Positions 1-6,036 of a stretch of DNA of 6,036 nucleotides are shown piece by piece (the first letter of the stretch is position 1; every line of letters starts with the position of its first letter). The DNA is taken from NCBI GenBank assembly GCA_945864765.1, contig CAMBDR010000305.1, positions 1 to 6,036 of the forward strand, in the 5' to 3' direction. The stretch comes from Janthinobacterium lividum. GTDB taxonomy: Bacteria > Pseudomonadota > Gammaproteobacteria > Burkholderiales > Burkholderiaceae_D. The notes beneath the pieces are model-generated. The model did not search any database. It was not told the DNA's origin and saw only the letters and a list, made by a program, of their open reading frames with translations. A program made the translations under genes and the position numbers.

Positions 1-123
1 AGCAAAGGTTTAGAGAAAGCTTATTCGCAAACTCTCTTAGCCCGGGCACGAAAATTCAGACAAGATGGAGAGGAAAATGTTCCAGTTGTAACAGCACTTT
101 TACAATTTTCTCTCAACAGATGA
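1..123 (+). CDS. Possible 3' end of an upstream gene (partial, unrecognised)
   Basis: Frame 1 is open from the first base to a TGA at 121-123, giving 40 residues that begin SKGLEKAYSQ and end LLQFSLNR. The composition is protein-like: mixed charged and hydrophobic residues with no low-complexity run. I recognise no domain. Forty codons without a stop occur by chance fairly often, and frame 3 is open over the same stretch, so this is only a candidate. If real, the upstream gene lies on the same strand as the HDOD gene and ends 160 bp before it. Confidence 0.3.
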   Translation, partial: SKGLEKAYSQTLLARARKFRQDGEENVPVVTALLQFSLNR

Positions 124-283
124 GCAGCATAATGGATGCTCCGCGTAAAAACTTCAAGCTTTTTTTTGCATTTGCACAAAAAAAGACATTTATTCCCATC
201 TCTGACAGAAAAATTCGTGATAAATTCCCTTGTAGAGCATTTTTTTCTCCAAAGACCACTATTTTGATCGGATCGGAAAAGCC
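124..283. other. A/T-rich spacer upstream of the HDOD gene
   Basis: This stretch is visibly richer in A and T than the genes that follow. It contains a short inverted repeat (AGCAT at 126-130 with ATGCT at 136-140) and an A/T hairpin formed by CTTTTTTTTG at 159-168 and CAAAAAAAG at 177-185. The HDOD promoter presumably lies here. The best -35/-10-like pair I found (TTGCAT at 166-171, TTTATT at 189-194) matches the consensus poorly, so I do not call a promoter. A short tandem GATCG repeat (267-276 region) lies just before the weak ribosome binding site. Confidence 0.5.
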
Positions 284-1888
284 ATGCCGCCTATTGTCCC
301 TGATTTAAGCAATAATGGCAACAGTTACAACAGCGACCAAGCTGCGGATTGTAGTAAAAACAGCGCAATTCGCGATCGATTGTTGAAAAAATTCAGTGCT
401 GATGGTGATTTGCTATCACTTGGGGTGACAATTGTGCGAGTGGTTGAATTGGCGTCGTCCGACGATGAAGCTACTCAAAACCTGGCGAACTACATTCTAT
501 CAGATGTTGCACTAACACAAAAGATACTTCGGCTCGCCAACACCGTTTTTTACCGCAGTGTGTCAAATACCCCCGTTTCCACGGTATCGCGCGCAATTTT
601 TCTGCTGGGTTTCAATACCGTCAAGACCACCGCCCTGGCATTGTTGCTGGTTGACAAGTTAAGCAAAGGTCCGCATGCCGATTATATTCGTATCGAATTG
701 ATCGAATCGTTATGTGCCAGTTTGGTGGGGCGCGAATTGGCGCGCTTTAGCCATTTACAGGGCGTCGAAGAAGCATCGATTGCAGCGCTGTTTCGCAATT
801 TGGGCCGCATCCTGGTGGCCAGTCATGAGTTTCCGCTCTACCAGTCGATTAAAAATTTGATCGAAAGCGCTTGCACCCCGGTGCAGGCGGAAATTCAAAC
901 CATAGGCTGCAGTTACACCTTTTTAACTGAAACCGTTTTGCGTGAATGGAATATACCGGATGCGCTAATTTACGCCCTCAGTCCTTTGGCAGCTGGCCCG
1001 GTCAAACCAGCCAAAACGCGCCAGGAATGGATGCGCCAGGTCAGCACCTTCAGTAATGAGGCGCAAGCATTAATCTTGCACCAGCATGACAATGGCAGCA
1101 GTGCGGCAGCGCAAGCCATGCTACAACGCTTTGGCCTTGCTTTGCACCTGGATCAAGATAAAATGCGCCAGTTGTTTACGGGAGTCGGCAAAGAGATTGA
1201 GCAATTGTCGATTGGATTAAACATGGCCAAGCAAGCCCTAGTTCCTCCACAGCCGGAAGAACCGACCAATCATTTACCCGGCGTGTTACAGGCTTCGACC
1301 ATCAACGCACATGGCAAAAGCACCAATGAACGTCATCCCAGCGGCAAGCCAACCGATGCACGAGAACTATTACTGGCGGGGGTGCAAGTGGCGACCCAAA
1401 TGATGGGCGGCGGCCAATACAAACCGAGCGAGCTGATCCTGCTGATTGTTGAAACCCTGTACACCAGCATGGGCTTTCGCTTTGCTGCGGCATGTATCAA
1501 CGATACCCGCAGCGAGCAGTTTCGCGCCGTCGTGACGATGGGAGAACAACACACGATGCGGCAAGCACGGTTTGTTTTCCCTTCTGCAACAGGCAATGAT
1601 GTGTTTCATTTGGCACTGGATAACCAGGCCGATTTAATGATTGCCGATGCCAGCTCGACCCGGATTCGGGATTTATTACCGGGTTGGCATCGATCATTAT
1701 TACCGGACGCGCGCAGCATCATGATTTTGCCGCTGGTGTCAGGCACCAATCAACTGGGTTTATTTTACGGTGACCGCACGCGCCCGGCACCCGAGGGCGT
1801 AGCTTCTGATGAAGCTGCGCTGATAAAAACCCTGATGGGGCAAATGCAAACGGCGATTAATTTGCGGCAAAATAAAAACCAGGCATAA
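284..1888 (+). CDS. HDOD domain protein with C-terminal GAF-like domain
   Basis: This 534-residue cytoplasmic protein is probably a signalling or regulatory factor. HDOD domains are usually non-catalytic relatives of HD phosphohydrolases, found in proteins tied to cyclic-di-GMP, stress or motility control. The HDOD region spans about residues 35-235. It shows the family's landmark stretch around 73-92 (SDVALTQKILRLANTVFY) and the AIFLLGFNTVKTTALAL segment at 104-120. The position where HD enzymes carry the HD pair reads FRNLG at 170-174, so R171-N172 replace His-Asp and phosphodiesterase activity is not expected. A Pro- and polar-rich linker (about 320-356) leads to a GAF-like domain at about 360-530 (QYKPSELILLIVETLY, later RSIMILPLV and LGLFYGDR). 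There is no signal peptide or membrane segment. The ATG at 284 is the only good early start. It is preceded by a weak GGA at 275-277, and the HDOD domain begins soon after it. The ligand and partner cannot be told from sequence. Confidence 0.88.
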   Translation: MPPIVPDLSNNGNSYNSDQAADCSKNSAIRDRLLKKFSADGDLLSLGVTIVRVVELASSDDEATQNLANYILSDVALTQKILRLANTVFYRSVSNTPVSTVSRAIFLLGFNTVKTTALALLLVDKLSKGPHADYIRIELIESLCASLVGRELARFSHLQGVEEASIAALFRNLGRILVASHEFPLYQSIKNLIESACTPVQAEIQTIGCSYTFLTETVLREWNIPDALIYALSPLAAGPVKPAKTRQEWMRQVSTFSNEAQALILHQHDNGSSAAAQAMLQRFGLALHLDQDKMRQLFTGVGKEIEQLSIGLNMAKQALVPPQPEEPTNHLPGVLQASTINAHGKSTNERHPSGKPTDARELLLAGVQVATQMMGGGQYKPSELILLIVETLYTSMGFRFAAACINDTRSEQFRAVVTMGEQHTMRQARFVFPSATGNDVFHLALDNQADLMIADASSTRIRDLLPGWHRSLLPDARSIMILPLVSGTNQLGLFYGDRTRPAPEGVASDEAALIKTLMGQMQTAINLRQNKNQA

Positions 1889-2080
1889 AACGACTCAAAC
1901 GCAACATATTTGACACGAAAAACTGCCCGTGTTGAAAAAAACCGGAGTAACATCGCTCATGTAACATTCGCACAGCTGGCATTCGTATCCATGCCATTCG
2001 AATTGCACACAAGTACATGGGCTTTTTGGGTCATGCGAATTGACCGCCTTGTTTGCCAACCTATTTCAGGAGTTTTCAAT
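1889..2080. other. Intergenic region, leader of the HPF-like gene
   Basis: This 192-bp gap lies between the HDOD stop codon and the HPF-like ATG. The frame of the HPF-like gene stays open upstream to a TTG at 1910, but the extra 57 codons look unlike the family and ignore the strong ribosome binding site at 2068-2072, so I treat them as non-coding. There is a perfect TTGACA at 1910-1915 but no acceptable -10 box 15-19 bp later. No terminator-like hairpin with a T-run follows the HDOD gene, so read-through into the downstream gene is possible. Confidence 0.5.
2068..2072 (+). promoter_or_regulatory. Shine-Dalgarno site that sets the HPF-like start
   Basis: AGGAG sits 8 nt before the ATG at 2081, which is optimal spacing. 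This decides the start in favour of 2081 over the upstream in-frame TTG at 1910. Confidence 0.85.
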
Positions 2081-2458
2081 ATGCAAATCAACATCCATTC
2101 CGATACCAGCGTAGAAAAAACCGACGCCTTGAGTCGCCACATACAAACCGTGATCGAAGCGGCATTAAAACGCTTTGCCGGACAAGTAACGCGAGTGGAA
2201 GTCCATTTAAGTGATCGCAATGCCCATAAATCAGAAGACGGTGAATCGCGCTGCATGCTCGAAGCGCGTTTGGCGGGTATGGAGCCAATCGCGGTCACCC
2301 AACACGATGCAACGCTGCATCAGGCCATTAACGGCGCGTCAGAAAAACTCAAGCGCGCCATTGATAGCGCGCTGGGTAAATTGCAAAGCCATGTGCGTGC
2401 GGCCAAACCAGGTGTGCAAGGAACAGACGCCGCCGATGATGACGACGACAACGCCTGA
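2081..2458 (+). CDS. Short HPF/RaiA-family ribosome-associated protein
   Basis: This 125-residue protein has the beta-alpha-beta-beta-beta-alpha plan of ribosome hibernation factors (HPF, YfiA/RaiA): strand MQINIHS (1-7), helix about 14-32, strand VTRVEVHLSD (36-45), strands around 56-64 and 68-74, and a long helix about 78-105. The HLSDRNAHK segment (42-50) and the later GASEKLKRAID (85-95) fit a divergent family branch that I associate with beta- and gammaproteobacteria. The family binds the 30S subunit near the decoding centre and silences or stores ribosomes under stress; applying that role here is inference. It is a short type, with no C-terminal dimerisation domain. The tail after residue 110 is unusual, ending in five aspartates and NA. 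It is not beside rpoN, where the standard betaproteobacterial hpf usually sits, so this may be a second paralogue. No gene symbol is assigned for that reason. Confidence 0.85.
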   Translation: MQINIHSDTSVEKTDALSRHIQTVIEAALKRFAGQVTRVEVHLSDRNAHKSEDGESRCMLEARLAGMEPIAVTQHDATLHQAINGASEKLKRAIDSALGKLQSHVRAAKPGVQGTDAADDDDDNA

Positions 2459-2464
2459 TTTTTT

Positions 2465-2492
2465 GGAGGGTGGGCACGGGTGCCCACCCTCC
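2465..2492. repeat. Perfect 13-bp-stem palindrome in the convergent junction
   Basis: Bases 2465-2477 (GGAGGGTGGGCAC) are perfectly complementary to 2480-2492, leaving only GG between the arms. It lies between two convergent genes, 6 bp after the HPF-like stop and 13 bp from the stop of the amylolytic gene. The T6 run (2459-2464) lies before the hairpin on the + strand, and read on the - strand the hairpin is followed by A6. Neither strand has the canonical stem-then-U-tract of an intrinsic terminator. It may still slow or end transcription from both sides, or be a copy of a dispersed palindromic (REP-like) repeat. GGGTGGGCAC/GTGCCCACCC-type palindromes seem familiar to me from other proteobacterial intergenic regions. 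Confidence 0.8.
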
Positions 2493-2505
2493 CCCATCTA
2501 CCTCA

Positions 2506-5500
2506 TCATGGTTTAAAGTTGCCATCATTACGCGCCACCGCTGTTGCGCAGGTGGCGGGCGTACTGAACTCCCGATTACCGGATGCCGTGGCCTGATTAC
2601 TCTCCCACACTGCGGTCGAACCATTCCACTTCACATACTTGTACTGTACGCTGGTGCTGGTTGGCAAATTCACGGTGCCAGTCCAGGGCACCGTCGTGCC
2701 ACTACCCTGTATCACCAGCGCATAACCGGTGGCAGGCGTCCAATTACCCAAGGCAATTTGATTACCCACCACATACAAGGCTTGCCCGGTTGTCGTGTTC
2801 GCGTTGGCAATGGTAAAGGTCACGGCACATGCACCCGCAACGGTTGGCTTAACCACCAAAGCGCTGCTTGCGGCCGAGATATTGCTGGCCCCGTCGTAAG
2901 CTTGCACCGTGTAGCTATAGCTGCTGCCTGCCGTCAAGCCGGTGTCGGTATAAGTCAAACTGGCAGTACTGCCAATGACCACACCATTGCGTAACACCTT
3001 ATACCCTGCCACCCCAACCGCATCGCTGGATGCGCTCCATTTAAGCGTGACACCCGTGCCGCTTAAGTTGGACGACGTTAAACCCGTTGGCACGGTTGGT
3101 GCGGTGGTATCGTCACCAGTACAAGGGTCGGCGCTGCTGATGGTGGCATTTTGAATTGCTGCAATCCCTTTTGCCACGGCGTAATTGGCACCATTTTTGC
3201 TGTCCCACACCCCTGCCCCATTATTAAACGCCAATTGCGCACCGCTGGCTGAACCCAAGCTAATGGTTTCCTGCTTCCAACCGGCACAAGCCGCATTCAT
3301 TGGCACGCCTGGCACGGCGGTCCAACTACCACCCGTTGGCGCATAATGGATATTGACCGTCGTCCAGGTGCTTGGGTACTTGTAATACACCGTCACCTTA
3401 TTGCCACCCACCACCGTGGTACTGGCAGAGAGTGCGCTGGAAGCGGCCGAAGTATTGCCCACTGCATCCTGCGCTTTCACGGTGTAGCTGTAGCTGGTGC
3501 CGGCAGTCAAGCCACTATCAGAATAACTGCTGGCCGCCGTGCTGGCAATTTGCACCCCATTGCGTGACACCAAATAGCTGGCCACGCCGACGTTGTCGCT
3601 ACTGGCGGCCCAATTCAACATCAAACTGCTGGCCGTAATATTGCTCGCGCTCAAACTGGCAGGCACGGTGGGGGCCTGGGTATCCACCTTGGCGGGTGTG
3701 GTGACGCCTGCTGCAGCACTTTGCGCCGAGGCATTATTGGCGGCATCCAGCGCTTTCACGGTATAGCTATAGGTGGTCGATGCGGCGACTGTGTTATCGA
3801 CAAAGCTGGTGCCCGTGATATTGCTGGCTAACTGCGTGCCATTGCGATACAGCGTGTACCCTTGCACGCCGACATTATCGGTCGAAGCAGTCCAGGTTAC
3901 ATTGACTGAATTGGCATCAATGGCACGGGCTTTCACAGCAGTCGGCACGGTAGGCGCAACCGTATCACCGTTACAAGGATTGTTGCCCGTGGTCACCGTG
4001 CCACTTTCCACCGCCGAAGTACCTGTACCCAGGGTATAGTTTCTACCGCCGTTGGAATCCCAGGTTCCGGCCCCATTATTAAACGCCACATTCACACCCG
4101 TGGCAGCAGCCAGATTGGCGCTATACACATACCAACCGCTACAGGCCAAGGTCATTGGCACGCCAGGCACGGCGGTCCAGACCCCTGCCGTGGGTTGGTA
4201 ATGCATATTCACCAAAGACCAGTTGGTGGGCAATCTATAGTAGACCTTGGCAACATTACCCGCCAACGCAGTCAGATTTAAAGCAGCCGACAAGGCCGAG
4301 ACATTGCCCGCCGCATCCTGCGCTTTCACGGTATAGCTGTAGGCGGTGGCTGGCGCTAAAGCGCTATCGATAAAACTGGCCGCCACGCTGCTACCCACCT
4401 GCACCCCATTGCGATAGATCAGATAGTTTGCCACGCCATAATTATCGGTTGAGGCAGCCCAGCTTAGCGTAACCGCACTGGAACTCAAATTACTTGCCAC
4501 GGGCGTGCCCGGCACACTCGGTGCCACCGTATCCGGTACTTTAGTGCTGACGCTACTGGTTGCACCCCGTGCTGACTGATTACCCGCCGCATCAAACGCC
4601 AACAGCGAATAGCTGTAGCTGGTTGAAGCACTCAAGCCGGAATCGACATAACTGGTACCGCTACTGGTTCCCACCAGCACGCCATCGCGAAAGACCTGAT
4701 AGCCTGCCACGCCGACGTTATCGGTGGCAGAAGTCCAGCTCAAGGCGACCGAGCGATCCGTGGTCGTGCCAATCACCAAACCCGCAGGGACGCTGGGCGC
4801 ATCGGTATCGATCACGAGGAACGGAAATACGCCGGGCGTGGTGCCGTTGCTATCTTCCACATAACCCGTGGTATTTTTGGTATAGCTGCCCGCGCCCACA
4901 TACACTTGCTGAATTTCGCTTTTGGTGACATTACCCAGGCTGTCGGTGGCTTCCACATAGTAATCCAACATTTGATTGCGATAATTCGACAAATAGGTGT
5001 AGTACAAATTACCGGTTTCCTGCGCCGGCACCACTTGCATGGTGGCCCTGGTATTGGCATTCCACGCCACCCCATTCATGACCGGACGCAAATCACGCAT
5101 TTGCATCGGGTAAGCTTGCCAGGCACCGACGTTGGACGGTGTAATCGACAAACCAGGTTTGCCGACCATGGCCGCCGGGTCATATACTTTATAGGTGTCG
5201 TCACTGGCGCGAATGCCCGCCACCAGATGCGGCCTGATTTTGACCTGAATATTACTGATGCCCGCGACATCATAGGCGTAAGTGTAAATGGCAAAGTCTT
5301 TGCTGTAGTGCTGCACAGTCCAGCCTTCGGCCTTGGAGGCATTGATCGAACCCGGATTGTATGGATAGCGCTGCGGCCACCAAACCGAAGGCCCGGTTTT
5401 ATCTTGCGCCAAACGCGGGGTCACGTATTGTTTGGAAAAGAACAGCGAATTATTCATCGCCAACACCGGCTTGACTGAATCATCCTGGTTTTCATCATAA

Positions 5501-6036
5501 TAACCGAAGCCGGAATCCATGGCCGGCAACAAGAAATACCAGGCCAATTCAGCCGGGTTGGCACCACCCGCATAGTCATTCGCAGCATCGCCCTTCACCG
5601 GGTAAGACATCATCCATGGGTTGAGTTGATTACCCGGATACGTGACCTGATTATCGCGCGCGGTAGCAGGCGACCAATAATTGGGATGCGCACTGAGCCA
5701 AATTTGCTCAGCCGTTTTGGCATAGTTTTCTGCTGCTTGCAACAGCGCGAAATTACGTTCCAGATAATGCCAGCCATATTCAAAAGAAACCGTAGCCCCT
5801 TCGATCTGGCCGGACAAATTCTTTTTCGGGGATAAATTACTGCCAGTGGCCGTATTATAGGCGGGGAATTGCCCCTTCCAAATCAACATCGGCAAATGCC
5901 AGTGATACCAGGTTGGGTCGGATGAGGAATCACGCGTATCGACCCAGGAGCCATCCTGTACGTGTTGCACATCGCCCGCCGGAATCGGGAATTTTTTCAG
6001 ATATTCATCAATCCCCAGACAATAACCTGTTCCCGC
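2506..6036 (-). CDS. Large secreted-type amylolytic enzyme, GH57/GH119-like with FN3, CBM25 and CBM20 modules (5' partial)
   Basis: The visible part is 1176 residues plus TGA at 2506-2508. The frame is open to the window edge. A GTG at 5968-5970 could be read as a start, but the 22 codons upstream stay open and read as protein (GYCLGIDEYLKKFPIPAG), so the gene continues beyond 6036. Numbering from the edge: 1 to about 205 is the end of a GH57/GH119-like catalytic region (QDGSWVDT at 27-34, a helical stretch at 86-113, ELAWYFLLPAMDSGFGYYDE at 163-182). About 206-408 is a beta-rich domain I cannot assign. FN3 modules lie at 410-499, 502-591, 691-782, 785-874 and 976-1065; CBM25 at 596-682 and 880-967; CBM20 at 1069-1163. 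CBM25 and CBM20 bind starch, so the substrate is most likely starch or a related alpha-glucan. The two catalytic acids and the expected signal peptide would lie off the edge. Export is inferred from the modules and paired cysteines. The GH family is less sure than the binding modules. Confidence 0.85.
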   Translation of the reverse strand, partial: AGTGYCLGIDEYLKKFPIPAGDVQHVQDGSWVDTRDSSSDPTWYHWHLPMLIWKGQFPAYNTATGSNLSPKKNLSGQIEGATVSFEYGWHYLERNFALLQAAENYAKTAEQIWLSAHPNYWSPATARDNQVTYPGNQLNPWMMSYPVKGDAANDYAGGANPAELAWYFLLPAMDSGFGYYDENQDDSVKPVLAMNNSLFFSKQYVTPRLAQDKTGPSVWWPQRYPYNPGSINASKAEGWTVQHYSKDFAIYTYAYDVAGISNIQVKIRPHLVAGIRASDDTYKVYDPAAMVGKPGLSITPSNVGAWQAYPMQMRDLRPVMNGVAWNANTRATMQVVPAQETGNLYYTYLSNYRNQMLDYYVEATDSLGNVTKSEIQQVYVGAGSYTKNTTGYVEDSNGTTPGVFPFLVIDTDAPSVPAGLVIGTTTDRSVALSWTSATDNVGVAGYQVFRDGVLVGTSSGTSYVDSGLSASTSYSYSLLAFDAAGNQSARGATSSVSTKVPDTVAPSVPGTPVASNLSSSAVTLSWAASTDNYGVANYLIYRNGVQVGSSVAASFIDSALAPATAYSYTVKAQDAAGNVSALSAALNLTALAGNVAKVYYRLPTNWSLVNMHYQPTAGVWTAVPGVPMTLACSGWYVYSANLAAATGVNVAFNNGAGTWDSNGGRNYTLGTGTSAVESGTVTTGNNPCNGDTVAPTVPTAVKARAIDANSVNVTWTASTDNVGVQGYTLYRNGTQLASNITGTSFVDNTVAASTTYSYTVKALDAANNASAQSAAAGVTTPAKVDTQAPTVPASLSASNITASSLMLNWAASSDNVGVASYLVSRNGVQIASTAASSYSDSGLTAGTSYSYTVKAQDAVGNTSAASSALSASTTVVGGNKVTVYYKYPSTWTTVNIHYAPTGGSWTAVPGVPMNAACAGWKQETISLGSASGAQLAFNNGAGVWDSKNGANYAVAKGIAAIQNATISSADPCTGDDTTAPTVPTGLTSSNLSGTGVTLKWSASSDAVGVAGYKVLRNGVVIGSTASLTYTDTGLTAGSSYSYTVQAYDGASNISAASSALVVKPTVAGACAVTFTIANANTTTGQALYVVGNQIALGNWTPATGYALVIQGSGTTVPWTGTVNLPTSTSVQYKYVKWNGSTAVWESNQATASGNREFSTPATCATAVARNDGNFKP
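2548..2832 (-). other. C-terminal CBM20 starch-binding module, preceded by a fifth FN3
   Basis: The module aligns well from memory with the fungal glucoamylase starch-binding domain. LYVVGNQIALGNW matches LYLVGSISQLGDW, VQYKYVKW matches FEYKFIR, and VWESN...NREF matches VEWESDPNREY. The site-1 ligand residues are kept: Trp in GNW (residue 1099 from the edge), Lys in YKY (1133) and Trp in VWES (1144). Two cysteines 93 residues apart match the domain-closing disulfide of glucoamylase (95 apart). There is an insertion of about five residues before NREF. A single FN3 (2842-3111) links it to the second CBM25. Confidence 0.85.
3136..3966 (-). repeat. Tandem module block 2: FN3-FN3-CBM25
   Basis: Second copy of the block. 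FN3 modules lie at 3691-3966 and 3415-3684, and CBM25 at 3136-3399 (VYYKYPSTW, VPGVPM, AFNNGAGVWDSKNGANY). By hand alignment the two CBM25 modules are about half identical. Corresponding positions share DNA: 27 of 28 bases between 3297-3324 and 4152-4179, 19 of 19 between 3215-3233 and 4070-4088, and 29 of 30 between 3464-3493 and 4313-4342. This supports duplication of an FN3-CBM25 unit. Confidence 0.85.
3991..4809 (-). repeat. Tandem module block 1: FN3-FN3-CBM25
   Basis: First copy of a three-module block. The FN3 modules occupy 4540-4809 and 4264-4533, each opening with DT-APSVP and ending with an AGN-SA motif. CBM25 occupies 3991-4251 and shows VYYRLPTNW, VPGVPM and AFNNGAGTWDSNGGRNY, the family's starch-binding landmarks with conserved tryptophans and the FNNG loop. 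Cysteines flank the module (ACSGW and NPCNG) and probably form a disulfide. Confidence 0.85.
4813..5421 (-). other. Unassigned beta-rich domain between catalytic region and FN3 modules
   Basis: About 200 residues lie between the catalytic region and the first FN3. They alternate hydrophobic and polar residues in a way that suggests beta strands (DFAIYTYAYDVAGISNIQVK, then LDYYVEATDSLGNVTKSEIQ). The second of these looks like the end of an Ig-like fold (YYVEATDSLGN). It may be one or two Ig-like domains. I do not recognise a named family. Confidence 0.45.
5422..6036 (-). other. C-terminal part of GH57/GH119-like catalytic region
   Basis: The stretch carries a QDGSWVDT motif followed by an aromatic-rich WYHWHLP segment. 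It then has helices rich in Trp and Tyr (EYGWHYLERNFALLQAAENY, then ELAWYFLLPAMDSGFGYYDE). This resembles the last conserved region and following helical bundle of GH57 enzymes, whose catalytic Glu and Asp come earlier in the chain, and of the related GH119 alpha-amylases. The family call rests on motif resemblance only. Confidence 0.5.

Noticed and set aside
120..308. 62-codon + strand open frame overlapping the HDOD start
   Set aside because: It overlaps the HDOD start in another frame, has no good ribosome binding site, and its Ser/Phe/Lys-rich composition reflects the A/T-rich spacer. The frame is also open back to base 3 without becoming protein-like.
1302..1697. Minus-strand open frames inside the HDOD gene
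   Set aside because: They are short overlapping frames opposite a well-supported gene, with no domain or start signal.
1910..1938. Sigma-70 promoter using TTGACA at 1910-1915
   Set aside because: The -35 match is perfect, but no -10 hexamer better than 3 of 6 lies at a spacing of 15-19 bp.
2040..2067. Promoter from TTGACC (2040-2045) and TATTTC (2062-2067) just before the HPF-like gene
   Set aside because: Transcription would begin inside or after the ribosome binding site, leaving no usable leader.
1910..2080. N-terminal extension of the HPF-like protein from a TTG at 1910
   Set aside because: The AGGAG at 2068-2072 and the family-typical MQIN start at 2081 make the shorter form far more likely; the extra 57 residues resemble nothing in the family.
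2459..2495. Intrinsic terminator at the convergent junction
   Set aside because: The hairpin is strong, but no U-tract follows it on either strand: the T-run precedes it on + and becomes an A-run after it on -.
2470..2994. Long + strand open frames opposite the amylolytic gene (also at 3773-4039 and 4906-5478)
   Set aside because: They mirror the repetitive, biased codon pattern of the minus-strand gene, show no recognisable domains, and lack ribosome binding sites.
5968..5970. GTG as the true start of the amylolytic protein
   Set aside because: The frame stays open to the window edge with protein-like sequence, the preceding residues continue the conserved-looking catalytic region, and there would be no signal peptide.

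Overview
The window reads as ordinary chromosomal DNA from a mid-GC proteobacterium. The best fit is a betaproteobacterium of the order Burkholderiales, because the HDOD-plus-GAF-like protein and the small divergent HPF/RaiA-type protein both resemble versions I associate with that group. The moderate GC content would suit an Undibacterium-like member of the Oxalobacteraceae, but the genus is a guess. No RNA genes, insertion sequences, CRISPR arrays or phage genes were seen.

Layout from left to right: (a) 1-123, a reading frame open from the window edge that could be the last 40 codons of an upstream gene; (b) 124-283, an A/T-rich spacer; (c) 284-1888 (+), a complete HDOD signalling protein with a C-terminal GAF-like domain; (d) 1889-2080, a non-coding gap; (e) 2081-2458 (+), a short ribosome-hibernation (HPF/RaiA-type) protein with a good Shine-Dalgarno and an acidic tail; (f) 2459-2505, a 47-bp convergent junction holding a perfect 13-bp-stem palindrome; (g) 2506 to beyond 6036 (-), the C-terminal 1176 residues of a very large, probably secreted starch-degrading enzyme whose start and catalytic residues lie outside the window.

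The large enzyme dominates the window. Its visible order is: end of a GH57/GH119-like catalytic region, a beta-rich linker domain, FN3, FN3, CBM25, FN3, FN3, CBM25, FN3, CBM20. The FN3-FN3-CBM25 block occurs twice in tandem and near-identical DNA tracts survive between corresponding modules, so it probably arose by internal duplication. With three starch-binding modules it looks built to hold on to insoluble or granular starch.

The three genes do not form one pathway. The HDOD and HPF-like genes share a strand but are separated by 192 bp, so co-transcription is possible and not shown. The amylolytic gene runs towards them from the other side. I see no convincing undescribed system. The items most worth a second look are the modular duplication, the unassigned linker domain and the junction palindrome.
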